DNA of 64,000 nt from Mycobacterium ostraviense (GTDB lineage: Bacteria; Actinomycetota; Actinomycetes; Mycobacteriales; Mycobacteriaceae): assembly GCF_002705925.1 (NCBI RefSeq), contig NZ_NKRE01000001.1, positions 3,646,704 to 3,710,703 of the forward strand. The letters run 5' to 3'. This document shows, piece by piece, positions 1 to 6,991 of this stretch; the stretch's first letter is position 1, and the number at the start of each line of letters is the position of its first letter. The notes beneath the pieces were generated by a model. It saw nothing but the letters and a program-made list of their open reading frames with translations, did no database searches and was not told the origin of the DNA. The translations under genes and the position numbers were made by a program.

Positions 1-1556
1 GACCACGTTGTCGACCAATCAAGTCTGACCTACCGCCGAAGAGACGGCCTTGTCGGCGTTCTTCCCGCCCCTGCCGCGTTCGTTGTTCAGAAGCCTCCTT
101 GAGCGCGGCGGCGGCATCGTATGCCAGTGCCGAGGCGACCGTCGCGGGCGCTCTCGTGTCAGCCGTTTCCGACGGATTCCAGACGGGGGTCTACGGTCCG
201 ATCCGCACGGCCGGCCAAGCCTGGATCACCAGCCCGTTCGGCCAGGTGCTCGACCCGGTCGTCAATGCGCCCACCCACCTGCTGCTGGGGCGCGACCTGA
301 TCGGCAACGGAACTGCCGGCACGGCGGCAAATCCCACCGGCGGCGCCAGCGGGGTGCTATTCGGTGACGGCGGGGCCGGCTATACGCCCACCGGCGGTCC
401 CGGGGCTGTGGCCGGCGGTAGAGGCGGGAATGCCGGATTCATCGGCAACGGCGGCCCCGGGGGCGACGGCTTTGGCGGCGGGCCGGGCGGCATGGGCGGC
501 ACCGGCGGATTGCTGATGGGCAACGGCGGTACCGGTGGTATCGGCGGCGTCGGCGGTGCGGGCGGTCAGGCTTTGTTGTTCGGCACCGGCGGCCTCGGCG
601 GGCCCGGCGCGCCGAGCGGTCGCGGCGGACTGTTCATCGGCGAGCCGGTCAACGTCGCGAACTGGCTGCACCCCAGCACCGGAAACCAGCAGTCGATCGT
701 CATCGACTTCGTGCGACACGGGCAGACGACAGCCAACGTGGCGGGGGTGATGGATACGGCGATACCGGGAGCCAGTCTCACAGCGACGGGCCAGCAACAG
801 GCGGTGGACATCGCCAACGTACTTTTCGCGCAGGGTCCCTTTGCCGGGCTGTTCGACTCGCAATTGGTCCGCACGCAGCAGACCGCCGCGCCGTTGGCTG
901 CCCTGCTGGGCATGACCCCGCAGGATTTGCCGGGGCTCAACGAGATCAATGCCGGTATTTTCGAAGACTTTCCGCAGATAAGCCCGGCGGGCCTGCTATA
1001 TCTGGTTGGCCCGATGGCATGGACGTTCGGATTCCCCATCGTGCCGATGCTGAACCCGGGTTCGATCGACTTCAACGGGGTGGTCTTCGGCCACACCTTC
1101 AACGGCGCGGTGCAAACGATGTACGACACGGCGGTGGCGAACCCGGTGCCGGCAGCCGACGGCAAGGTCACCGTGGTGTCCTACTCCAGCGCCTTCACCA
1201 TCGGCGTCGGGACCATGATGGGCGTCGACAACCCAAATCCGCTGCTCATCCTCACCCACCCGCTGCCCAACACCGGCGTTGTCGTGGTGCAGGGCAATCC
1301 CACAGGGGGCTGGACGATGGTCAGTTGGGACGGGATACCCGTCGCGCCGGCGTCGTTACCGACCGAGCTGTTCGTCGACGTGCGTAACCTCATCACCGCG
1401 CCGCAGATTGTCGCTTTCGACATCGGCTGGTCGCTGTTCACCGGCGATCCGGCGACGATCGTGAACGCGGTCCGGACCGGGATCGACGAGGTCGGCACGG
1501 CCGTGGTCCAGTTCCCCATCGCGGTGGCCACGGACCTGATCGACGCCGTGTGGTGA
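1..1556 (+). CDS. PE_PGRS protein with C-terminal phosphoglycerate-mutase-like domain, 5' end outside or degraded
   Basis: The frame is open from base 3. From about base 99 it reads as the end of a PE domain (SAAAASYASAEA), a linker containing GRDLIGNG, a short Gly-rich PGRS block with GGxGG repeats, and then about 300 residues of histidine-phosphatase fold. The catalytic RHG motif is visible in DFVRHGQTTAN, followed by the acidic LNEINAGIFED segment. This matches the architecture of M. tuberculosis PE_PGRS11 (Rv0754), described as a surface-exposed phosphoglycerate mutase. The second catalytic His, usually in a V-S-H-G-like motif, is not evident: the matching place reads VVSYSSAFTIG. Bases 1-98 do not translate into a convincing PE segment in any single frame, so there may be a frameshift or divergence at the window edge. 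The stop is TGA. Family call is strong; completeness and enzyme activity are uncertain. Confidence 0.75.
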   Translation, partial: PRCRPIKSDLPPKRRPCRRSSRPCRVRCSEASLSAAAASYASAEATVAGALVSAVSDGFQTGVYGPIRTAGQAWITSPFGQVLDPVVNAPTHLLLGRDLIGNGTAGTAANPTGGASGVLFGDGGAGYTPTGGPGAVAGGRGGNAGFIGNGGPGGDGFGGGPGGMGGTGGLLMGNGGTGGIGGVGGAGGQALLFGTGGLGGPGAPSGRGGLFIGEPVNVANWLHPSTGNQQSIVIDFVRHGQTTANVAGVMDTAIPGASLTATGQQQAVDIANVLFAQGPFAGLFDSQLVRTQQTAAPLAALLGMTPQDLPGLNEINAGIFEDFPQISPAGLLYLVGPMAWTFGFPIVPMLNPGSIDFNGVVFGHTFNGAVQTMYDTAVANPVPAADGKVTVVSYSSAFTIGVGTMMGVDNPNPLLILTHPLPNTGVVVVQGNPTGGWTMVSWDGIPVAPASLPTELFVDVRNLITAPQIVAFDIGWSLFTGDPATIVNAVRTGIDEVGTAVVQFPIAVATDLIDAVW

Positions 1557-1639
1557 TCCGGCCCTGCTTCATGGCTGGGAGCAGCCCACTAACACCATCG
1601 CTCGGTCCGCACTGCGCACGATCGCCATCAACAGGTAGC

Positions 1640-1744
1640 GACCTGATCGGCAACGGAGCTGCCGCCACGGCGGCAAAATCCACCCCGGCGTCGGCGGGGT
1701 CCTATCCGCCCACCGGCGGTGCCGGCTATCCGCCCACCGGCGGC
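1640..1744 (+). pseudogene. PE_PGRS remnant, partial duplicate of the preceding gene
   Basis: About 35 codons resemble the linker of the preceding PE_PGRS gene: DLIGNGAAATAAKS here against DLIGNGTAGTAANP there, then two PPTGG repeats matching its YTPTGG. There is no PE domain, no plausible start and no C-terminal domain, so this is a scrap from duplication or recombination between PGRS genes. The longer open frame containing it (1550-1861) loses PGRS character after base 1744 and runs antisense into the HEPN remnant. Confidence 0.5.
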
Positions 1745-1755
1745 ATCCCAGACAG

Positions 1756-2156
1756 TCATCCTTCCCTGCCGGTCGCGGGCTTCGTAATGCGGCGCGCGGC
1801 CTCAACCAGTTCGGAGGCGGCACGGCTTGCTTTCTTGCGGTCGTCCGAACTCGCCGACTGATGGGTATACGCGACTTTGGACTTCATGTTCAATAACGCG
1901 CGGAGGTGTCTGGCTACATCCGCTGCGCCTTTTCGAGCAGGGCGACCGCTTCATTGTGGTTCTCGCCGGTCGCGTATATGCCGAGTCGTGTACAACAAAT
2001 GACATCGGCAGCCGCGATGCCCGCGTCGACGAATAGATCAACCGCAGCGTTCGGTGCGATGTTCTCAACCAGCACAGCGGCATCATGAAACTCTGTCGCC
2101 TTTTTCAGCCGGCCGGCCTGAAACGCGTCGGAGCTCTTCCTCGTGCGCCCAGTCAT
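1756..2156 (-). pseudogene. HEPN-domain protein, frameshifted (partner of the MNT gene)
   Basis: The start ATG overlaps the MNT stop (ATGA), the usual arrangement of MNT-HEPN toxin-antitoxin operons. The first frame encodes a helical protein, from MTGRTRKSSDAFQAGRLKKA through VLVENIAPNAAVDLFVDAGI to LLEKAQRM, and stops at 1914. A second frame continues the fold without loss (DVARHLRALLNMKSKVAY, then a Lys/Arg-rich helix and ARRITKPATGREG) and stops at 1756. A one-base indel near 1915-1920 would join the two into a protein of about 130 residues, the usual HEPN toxin size. I therefore call it a frameshifted pseudogene. A sequencing error is the alternative. HEPN assignment rests on helical character plus linkage, not on a clear RxxxxH motif. 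Confidence 0.6.
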
Positions 2157-2791
2157 GGTGATCGTGCCTCGTTCGGCACCGTTCGGAGTTGCTTGATCAG
2201 CCACGCTCGTGACCCGGCTACGGTGAGCCCGTGATCGACCACATCTCGGATCATCGGCTCGGCACCAGCCGCGCGGAGCTCGTCGATGGTGTACTCGACA
2301 ACGCGCGCGTCGTTACCTGTCCACGCGGTAACCGCTGAGGCAAGCTCGCCGACTTGGTCTGACCAGACGGCATCGGAGGAATCGTGGTTGCGCACGAGCA
2401 AGATATCCACGTCGCTGTGCAGTCTCATGGTGCCTGTCGCCGCGGATCCGAACACTGCGGCGTACACCGGTGGCTCCTGCCAGCCATCAAGGCGATGCTC
2501 GAGTCGAGTGAAAAACGTATTTGCGAGCCTCGCTAAAGCCCGGATCGGCTCTGCCGCGAGATGGTTGGTGTTGAGCCGGTACGCAAACGCGTTACCCACC
2601 CGGTCAGCTAGCACCACCCCTTGACCAACCAGTCTGGTGAGGACCTTCCGGATACCTTCCTCTGAAAAGTTGTTCAGGATGCGATGAATCTGGCCAGTGG
2701 TGAAGGTACCGTCGTGCGTTGCCAGTACTGCCAACACGTCGCCATCGAGAGTCGGTGTGACCGTCGCGAAGGGTCTGTTCAACTGCATCAA
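2153..2791 (-). CDS. Minimal nucleotidyltransferase (MNT) with N-terminal winged helix, antitoxin-type
   Basis: 212 residues. Residues about 15-85 look like a winged-helix DNA-binding domain (GDVLAVLATHDGTFTTGQIH, then IRKVLTRLVGQGVVLADRVG). Residues about 105-140 carry the polymerase-beta-type nucleotidyltransferase signature: GSAATGTMRLHSDVDILLV, i.e. GSxxxG followed by SDxD, with the two metal-binding Asp residues. In MNT-HEPN modules this type of protein neutralises the HEPN RNase, often by nucleotidylating it, and the winged helix suggests autoregulation. The downstream HEPN gene overlaps by 4 bp but is frameshifted, so this may be an orphan antitoxin. The gene lies just outside the distal repeat of the tRNA-Thr island. 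Confidence 0.8.
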   Translation of the reverse strand: MMQLNRPFATVTPTLDGDVLAVLATHDGTFTTGQIHRILNNFSEEGIRKVLTRLVGQGVVLADRVGNAFAYRLNTNHLAAEPIRALARLANTFFTRLEHRLDGWQEPPVYAAVFGSAATGTMRLHSDVDILLVRNHDSSDAVWSDQVGELASAVTAWTGNDARVVEYTIDELRAAGAEPMIRDVVDHGLTVAGSRAWLIKQLRTVPNEARSP

Positions 2792-2929
2792 AGAACCCCT
2801 CTTGGCAAGGAACTATCGTTGGTTTACCCCGTACTATCCCCTACCCCCAGGTGGTCACCCTGAATGCCCCCGAACACCGGCCCGACAGCAGCTGAATAAC
2901 ACTCAGACTGCTGGATACGGTGTTCGGAT

Positions 2930-2977
2930 GGAGCCCCCTGTCAGGATTGAACTGACGACCGCTCGCTTACAAGGCGA
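2930..2977. repeat. Distal attachment-site copy of the tRNA-Thr 3' half (48-bp direct repeat)
   Basis: These 48 bases are identical to 5253-5300, which are the 3' half of the tRNA-Thr gene (anticodon arm to acceptor end) plus two flanking bases. Identity stops abruptly on both sides (2929 and 2978 differ from 5252 and 5301). A duplicated tRNA 3' end at the far side of foreign DNA is the standard footprint of a tyrosine integrase acting on a tRNA gene. The copy lacks the 5' half of the tRNA and cannot be functional. Confidence 0.85.
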
Positions 2978-3445
2978 CTGAAGCCCGGTTCGGCTGGGTG
3001 CGCACTTATTCGCACATGCCCGCCACCTGCGATTACGCATGCTTGACAGTCCGCCGTTGTTCGCCTGGATTCGCGGGAGTTGACGGCAAAGTGACGGCAA
3101 AATTGGTGGTACTCACGTACGAGATTCTCTGCTGGTTCACAGAGAGCTGCGCATTGTCCTATACCCCAAGCTTGTAGCTGTCGACCGTAGAGTTGGCCTG
3201 AGCTGTCCCCGCTACCAGCGGAAATGGCCCACGGAGAGCTCTCCGAGGCCATTTTCTTGGCGATCGGATATGCTTGGGAACATTTATATAGAGCAGCTAA
3301 CTATTCTTTTAGTCGCCCAGATCGCCAGTCTTGCAGCGGCTGCCCGCCCCGCTGACAGCGCAGATGATGGGGAACCAAACGTCCGCTTGAGGATCGTCGA
3401 TGCACGGAGCCAAAGGTTACGATGGTGCGCAAATTCCTCTGATCC
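2978..3445. other. Gene-poor left part of the tRNA-Thr island
   Basis: About 470 bp between the distal repeat and the VapB promoter. No open frame has family-like composition or a supported start. The stretch near 3078-3110 has a short direct repetition (gacggcaaagtgacggcaaa) and the sequence is less GC-rich than neighbouring genes. No integrase or excisionase remnant could be recognised. Confidence 0.5.
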
Positions 3446-3486
3446 TGGTGTATCAAAGCCATCATGGTTGGTGTATCCTTACTCTG
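3446..3486 (+). promoter_or_regulatory. VapB promoter/operator region with two direct TGGTGTATC repeats
   Basis: TGGTGTATC occurs at 3446-3454 and again at 3469-3477, 23 bp apart, directly before the vapB ATG. TATCCT at 3474-3479 is a plausible -10 hexamer, and it places transcription start about at the A of the ATG (3487), which would give a leaderless mRNA, common in mycobacteria. No Shine-Dalgarno sequence is present, in keeping with this. The repeat overlapping the -10 element is a candidate VapBC operator. Confidence 0.45.
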
Positions 3487-3741
3487 ATGACACGAATCAC
3501 GGTCGATGTGAATGACGACTGGCTGAACGCCGCGAAAGAGGTTCTCGGAACCGACACGAAGGTCGCAACCATCAATGCGGCGCTGCGTTCTTTCGCGCTG
3601 CGCACGCAAGCCAGCAAGATCGTCGCCGCTCTCGACAGTGTCGCCATGGATTTCACCGATTCCGATTCCGCTTGGCGGTACGGTGCCGGCCGCGATCTCA
3701 CTCGACTCGAAGAGGAGGCACGGGAACCCGAAGCTGTCTGA
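3487..3741 (+). CDS. vapB: VapB-type antitoxin
   Basis: 84 residues. The N-terminal half (MTRITVDVNDDWLNAAKEVL, then ATINAALRSFALR) is the ribbon-helix-helix pattern of VapB antitoxins (DUF2191-like): a beta strand followed by two helices. The acidic C-terminal tail (TRLEEEAREPEAV) would wrap the toxin active site. ATG 3487 is chosen over the longer frame from 3400 because the RHH fold begins there and a promoter lies immediately upstream. The stop overlaps the vapC start by one base (TGATG). It resembles VapB31/VapC31 type modules of M. tuberculosis, though the exact orthologue is not established. Confidence 0.85.
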   Translation: MTRITVDVNDDWLNAAKEVLGTDTKVATINAALRSFALRTQASKIVAALDSVAMDFTDSDSAWRYGAGRDLTRLEEEAREPEAV

Positions 3742-4160
3742 TGGCGGGTGTCGTATATCTGGCCGACACGACGGTCTACGTGCTGCAGGGTCGCCATGCC
3801 GTGGTGCGTCGCCGATTCGAGGCGCTCCTGGCGCAGGGGCGACTCGCAGGTTGTCAGATGTCCGCTCTGGAGTACCTCAACAATGCCCCGGATCCGCAGG
3901 GCTACGAGATCGTCTGGGACGCGCTGCACGGACATCGCTGGATGGACGTGACCTCCGAGGCCATGAACCGGGCATTGGATGTACACCGAGAGCTCGCCAG
4001 CACCAGCCGGCACCGCCATTTCCGGCTACCCGACCTGATCATCGCGGCGACAGCGGAGCTAAACGGGGCGACTGTCCTGCATTACGACGCGGACTACGAC
4101 CGTATCGCCGCGGTGACAGGCCAGGCCACGGAGTGGGTGGCAGCCAAGGGATCGCTGTAA
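3741..4160 (+). CDS. vapC: VapC-type PIN-domain ribonuclease toxin
   Basis: 139 residues, the normal VapC length. The acidic PIN-domain residues are in order: D9 (VVYLADTT), E44 (SALEYLN), D98 (FRLPDLIIAATAE) and D116/D118 (LHYDADYD). The A-x-A-E-L-N-G-A-T-V-L-H-Y-D block is typical of mycobacterial VapC. Such toxins cleave tRNA or rRNA when VapB is degraded. The gene is translationally coupled to vapB. All catalytic residues are present, so the module looks intact. It is the only clearly complete operon inside the tRNA-Thr island and could act to stabilise it. Confidence 0.9.
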   Translation: MAGVVYLADTTVYVLQGRHAVVRRRFEALLAQGRLAGCQMSALEYLNNAPDPQGYEIVWDALHGHRWMDVTSEAMNRALDVHRELASTSRHRHFRLPDLIIAATAELNGATVLHYDADYDRIAAVTGQATEWVAAKGSL

Positions 4161-4177
4161 CGCTATGACTTGCACGA

Positions 4178-4465
4178 GTGAGCTTCGTCGTGGGTCGTCT
4201 CGACCGGTCGCTTGAGCGTTGGCCCGTACTGGCGCGGAAAAGCGCGAAGGATCTCCGCGGTCGCAAATTCCTCGCACCGGCCCAGCCGCGCGCCGACACC
4301 AAGTCCCGCAACCCCGACCAAGCGGTACTGGCCTGGACACGTGATTGGCTGGCCGAGCCGCTAGCTAGCGCTGTCACCGATCTCCGGGCCACACGAAAGC
4401 GGATTGTTCAGGAGACCGTGGGCCAGGAACTCCTCGCGACAACCTCGCTGGCAGATTGGTTTTAA
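4178..4465 (+). CDS. Hypothetical small ORF in the island
   Basis: 95 codons from a GTG at 4178. The product is basic at first (SLERWPVLARKSAKDLRGRK) and ends with a predicted helix (LLATTSLADWF). I recognise no domain and see no convincing ribosome-binding site. The codon pattern is coding-like but the frame could be the tail of a decayed gene. It lies 17 bp after vapC and may be a cotranscribed passenger or remnant. Confidence 0.3.
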   Translation: MSFVVGRLDRSLERWPVLARKSAKDLRGRKFLAPAQPRADTKSRNPDQAVLAWTRDWLAEPLASAVTDLRATRKRIVQETVGQELLATTSLADWF

Positions 4466-4596
4466 CGCGGCGCATGGAGCTTGACGATCCGTAGGAATCC
4501 GAGTCCTGGGCCGGCCTGTGGAGAGCGAAGCGATGTCCGATACAGCTGCCTACCGATCGTCGAATCTAGTCCCGAACTGGGCTTTTGCGGTGAAGG

Positions 4597-4893
4597 TTGA
4601 CAAGCTCTTGCGACACGCCGATGTCTTGTCAAAGTAGCCCGGCGTTTCTTATCAATCTTCGCTGCATCTCGACACCCGAGGGCCGCGCCGCCCGCGCGCG
4701 AGGTGAGAAACACCTGCGGGCTGCATTTCAGATGTTCGAGCTGATCCAGACCGTCGACGCACCGCAAACCGTGAGGGCCTGGTTCATGGGCATGAACCTC
4801 CAAAAGGAAGATGTATCCCCGGCCGAGGCGCTTGCCGAGGGAAGTTACTGCGAGGTGACGGCTGCCGCCCGCGCGTTTGTTTCCGGAGGCTAA
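4597..4893 (+). CDS. Possible fragment of an Xre/MbcA-type antitoxin (DUF2384-like C-terminus)
   Basis: The C-terminal 60 residues (FELIQTVDAPQTVRAWFMG, MNLQKEDVSPAEALAEG, AAARAFVSGG) resemble the toxin-binding segment of the Xre/MbcA/ParS antitoxin family, with the characteristic W-hydrophobic-G-x-N and S-P-A-E-A-L-A-E-G spacing. The N-terminal helix-turn-helix expected for that family is missing, and the only start is a weak TTG, so I regard it as a 5'-truncated remnant. No RES-domain toxin partner follows. It adds to the toxin-antitoxin character of the island. Confidence 0.4.
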   Translation: MTSSCDTPMSCQSSPAFLINLRCISTPEGRAARARGEKHLRAAFQMFELIQTVDAPQTVRAWFMGMNLQKEDVSPAEALAEGSYCEVTAAARAFVSGG

Positions 4894-5110
4894 GAGGTCG
4901 ACGCTGGCACCGCACCTAGGTGGGCTCGCTCTAGCCGGGGGCGTCTGACGCGAAGATTTCGTCCTTCCTCGCCGGTCCGGTAATTGGAAGCGGCTCTCGG
5001 ACCGGTTTCTTGGTCGCCACGTGGGGGTCGAAGTCGATTTCCGCCTCCCGGTGTGACGGCAAGGAATTGAGTTGATGGCAAATGACGGGAAGAGCACCAG
5101 CTCGATCGCT

Positions 5111-5295
5111 GTCGGGTTCGCGGGATAGCGCCATGAGCTGCAATTTCGTGAAGCCTTCGGTCAGGATTGAGCTGACGACCGCTCGCTTACAATGGAGTGC
5201 CACCTTGCTGGCCGTCGGGATCGAGAAATAGCGCTCTGAGCTGTGCTTTTGCGGAGCCCCCTGTCAGGATTGAACTGACGACCGCTCGCTTACAA
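5111..5295. repeat. Imperfect 103-bp tandem duplication at the tRNA-Thr 3' end
   Basis: Positions 5111-5192 align with 5214-5295 at a constant offset of 103 bp. The duplicated unit includes the tRNA 3' arm (5161-5192 matches 5264-5295 at 31 of 32 bases) and diverged flanking sequence (both copies read GTCGGG, then ATAGCGC and GAGCTG). The upstream copy is degenerate and lacks a tRNA 5' half. It looks like an older attachment site or a local duplication next to the present one. Confidence 0.65.
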
Positions 5296-5326
5296 GGCGA
5301 GTGCTCTACCACTGAGCTAAGGAGGC
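5255..5326 (-). tRNA. tRNA-Thr (anticodon UGU)
   Basis: Read on the minus strand, 72 nt fold as a canonical tRNA. The acceptor stem is GCCTCCT/AGGGGGC, with one G-T pair and discriminator T. The D-arm contains AGCTCAGTGGTAGAGC. The anticodon arm is CTCGC-CTTGTAA-GCGAG with anticodon TGT. The T-loop contains TTCAATC. The genome encodes CCG rather than CCA after the discriminator, so CCA is added enzymatically. The 3' half is duplicated at 2930-2977 and, degenerately, at 5161-5192. Confidence 0.95.
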
Positions 5327-5353
5327 CGGGTTAACCGGTGCCAGCCTAACGGG

Positions 5354-6076
5354 TCACCGCTCGCTGTCGATGACGCGTTGCGAGCGCACCGGCCGCGACG
5401 CCGAGCGGGGCCGGCGGCCCGGCAGCGGGATGCGCTCTGCGATGTTGCTGAGCGGGTTGACCACCATGGTGAGCGCGATCACGGCGTCCTGCAGGGTGGC
5501 GATCGCGGGCTCGAGCGCCTCCATCCCGGGCGCCAGCCGGGCCAGGGTGTCGGCCACGCCGGCGAGTTGTTCGAGCGGTCCGTTTTTCGACGTCAGCTTG
5601 TCGATCAGGCCGCCCTCGGCGAGTAGCCGATCAGCCAGCCCGTCCTCGGAAAGCACCCGTTCGACCAGGCCGTCTTCGGCCAGTATCTGGTCGGCCAGCC
5701 CGCCCGGTTGCAGCGCGCGCTGCATCGCACCTCCCTCGGCGGTGAGGCGGTCCAGCAATCCACCGGGTGCGGTCAGCAGGTCGACCACCCCACCCGGGCG
5801 CAGCATTCGGTCCATCGGCCCGTCGGGTGCGATCGCGCGTCCCAGCGGTGCGTCTTCGTCCAGGAGCTTGGCCAGCCGGTTGGCGCGCACGATCGCCTCT
5901 TCGATCCCCAACACGCTGGCCATTGCGTTGGACCCGGCATCGCCACCGGTCTCACCGAGTGCCTGCTTGGCCAGCCCGACTGCTGCGCCGGCCAGGTTGA
6001 GGCTTGTTTCGGCGGCGGCGAGACCAGCACGGGCCGGCAAGATCGCGATGGCCACGAGCGTGTTGCCGAGATTCAT
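5354..6076 (-). CDS. Conserved mycobacterial protein with Gly-Gly-Leu helical repeats (Rv0756c-like)
   Basis: 240 residues, matching in length and position the gene divergent from phoP in M. tuberculosis (Rv0756c). The N-terminus is a hydrophobic Ala/Leu-rich helix (residues about 1-40) that could associate with membrane. Residues about 85-165 form roughly ten-residue repeats such as PGGVVDLL, APGGLLDRL, AEGGAMQRAL, AEDGLVERVL and AEGGLIDKL, each a turn (GG or DG) followed by an amphipathic helix. The C-terminus is a hydrophobic segment and a basic tail. Function is unknown. Its start is separated from phoP by a shared intergenic region, so the two may share regulation. Confidence 0.8.
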   Translation of the reverse strand: MNLGNTLVAIAILPARAGLAAAETSLNLAGAAVGLAKQALGETGGDAGSNAMASVLGIEEAIVRANRLAKLLDEDAPLGRAIAPDGPMDRMLRPGGVVDLLTAPGGLLDRLTAEGGAMQRALQPGGLADQILAEDGLVERVLSEDGLADRLLAEGGLIDKLTSKNGPLEQLAGVADTLARLAPGMEALEPAIATLQDAVIALTMVVNPLSNIAERIPLPGRRPRSASRPVRSQRVIDSER

Positions 6077-6237
6077 TCTGCGAGTCTATTCGCGACGCGG
6101 CCAAATAATTGCGCATGGGTTCAAGCCGATCAGCCGATTCCTGGCAGACTATTATCAGTCGACTGCCAACGAGCTCTCAGGAAGTACTCAATGAACGTGA
6201 AGCTAGTCCTCAACCACATGCTGCAGGAATGGTTGTC

Positions 6238-6960
6238 ATGACCGCAGTGAACCCGGGCGAAGCCAGCACACCGGAAGCTCGCATCCTCGTCGTCGACGAC
6301 GAGGCCAACATCGTTGAGCTGCTCTCGGTGAGCCTGAAGTTCCAGGGATTCGAGGTCCATACGGCCAGCAACGGAGCCCAGGCATTGGACCGGGCCAGGG
6401 AAGCCCGCCCGGACGCGGTGATCCTCGACGTGATGATGCCCGGCATGGACGGCTTCGGGGTGCTGCGCCGACTGCGGGCCGACGGCATCGATGCCCCGGC
6501 GTTGTTCCTGACCGCCCGAGACTCCCTGCAGGACAAGATCGCCGGGCTGACCCTGGGCGGCGACGACTATGTGACCAAGCCGTTCAGCCTGGAGGAGGTT
6601 GTCGCCCGGCTACGGGTCATTCTGCGCCGTGCCGGCAAGGGCAGCGCCGAACCACGCAATTCCCGCCTGACGTTTGCCGATATCGAACTCGACGAGGAAA
6701 CCCACGAGGTGTGGAAGGCCGGCCAGCCGGTGTCGCTGTCGCCCACCGAGTTCACCTTGCTGCGTTATTTCGTGCTCAACGCCGGCACGGTGTTGAGCAA
6801 GCCGAAGATCCTCGACCACGTGTGGCGCTACGACTTCGGCGGCGACGTCAACGTTGTCGAGTCCTACGTCTCATACCTGCGTCGCAAGATCGACACCGGC
6901 GAGAAGCGGCTGCTGCACACCCTGCGCGGGGTGGGCTACGTATTGCGGGAACCACGATGA
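6238..6960 (+). CDS. phoP: PhoP, OmpR-family response regulator
   Basis: 240 residues and near-identical to M. tuberculosis PhoP. The receiver domain (about 14-130) has the DD acidic pair (VVDDEAN), phosphoacceptor D64 (VILDVMMPG), T92 and K114 (VTKPFS). The C-terminal winged helix (about 145-240) contains the recognition region VNVVESYVSYLRRKI. ATG 6238 is chosen because AGGA lies 9 bases upstream; ATG 6229 has no room for an RBS, and the longer frame from 6109 lacks conservation. PhoP controls virulence lipids, ESX-1 secretion and pH and hypoxia responses in tuberculosis bacteria. phoR follows after 31 bp. Confidence 0.97.
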   Translation: MTAVNPGEASTPEARILVVDDEANIVELLSVSLKFQGFEVHTASNGAQALDRAREARPDAVILDVMMPGMDGFGVLRRLRADGIDAPALFLTARDSLQDKIAGLTLGGDDYVTKPFSLEEVVARLRVILRRAGKGSAEPRNSRLTFADIELDEETHEVWKAGQPVSLSPTEFTLLRYFVLNAGTVLSKPKILDHVWRYDFGGDVNVVESYVSYLRRKIDTGEKRLLHTLRGVGYVLREPR

Positions 6961-6991
6961 GCGCGCTCCCTTGCCCGGCTGGGTAGCGAGC

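Noticed and set aside
2930..2977. A second tRNA-Thr gene
   Set aside because: Only the 3' half is present; the acceptor 5' strand and D-arm are missing, so it is an attachment-site copy.
6109..6237. N-terminally extended PhoP
   Set aside because: The extra residues are not PhoP-like, and AGGA before ATG 6238 supports the shorter start.
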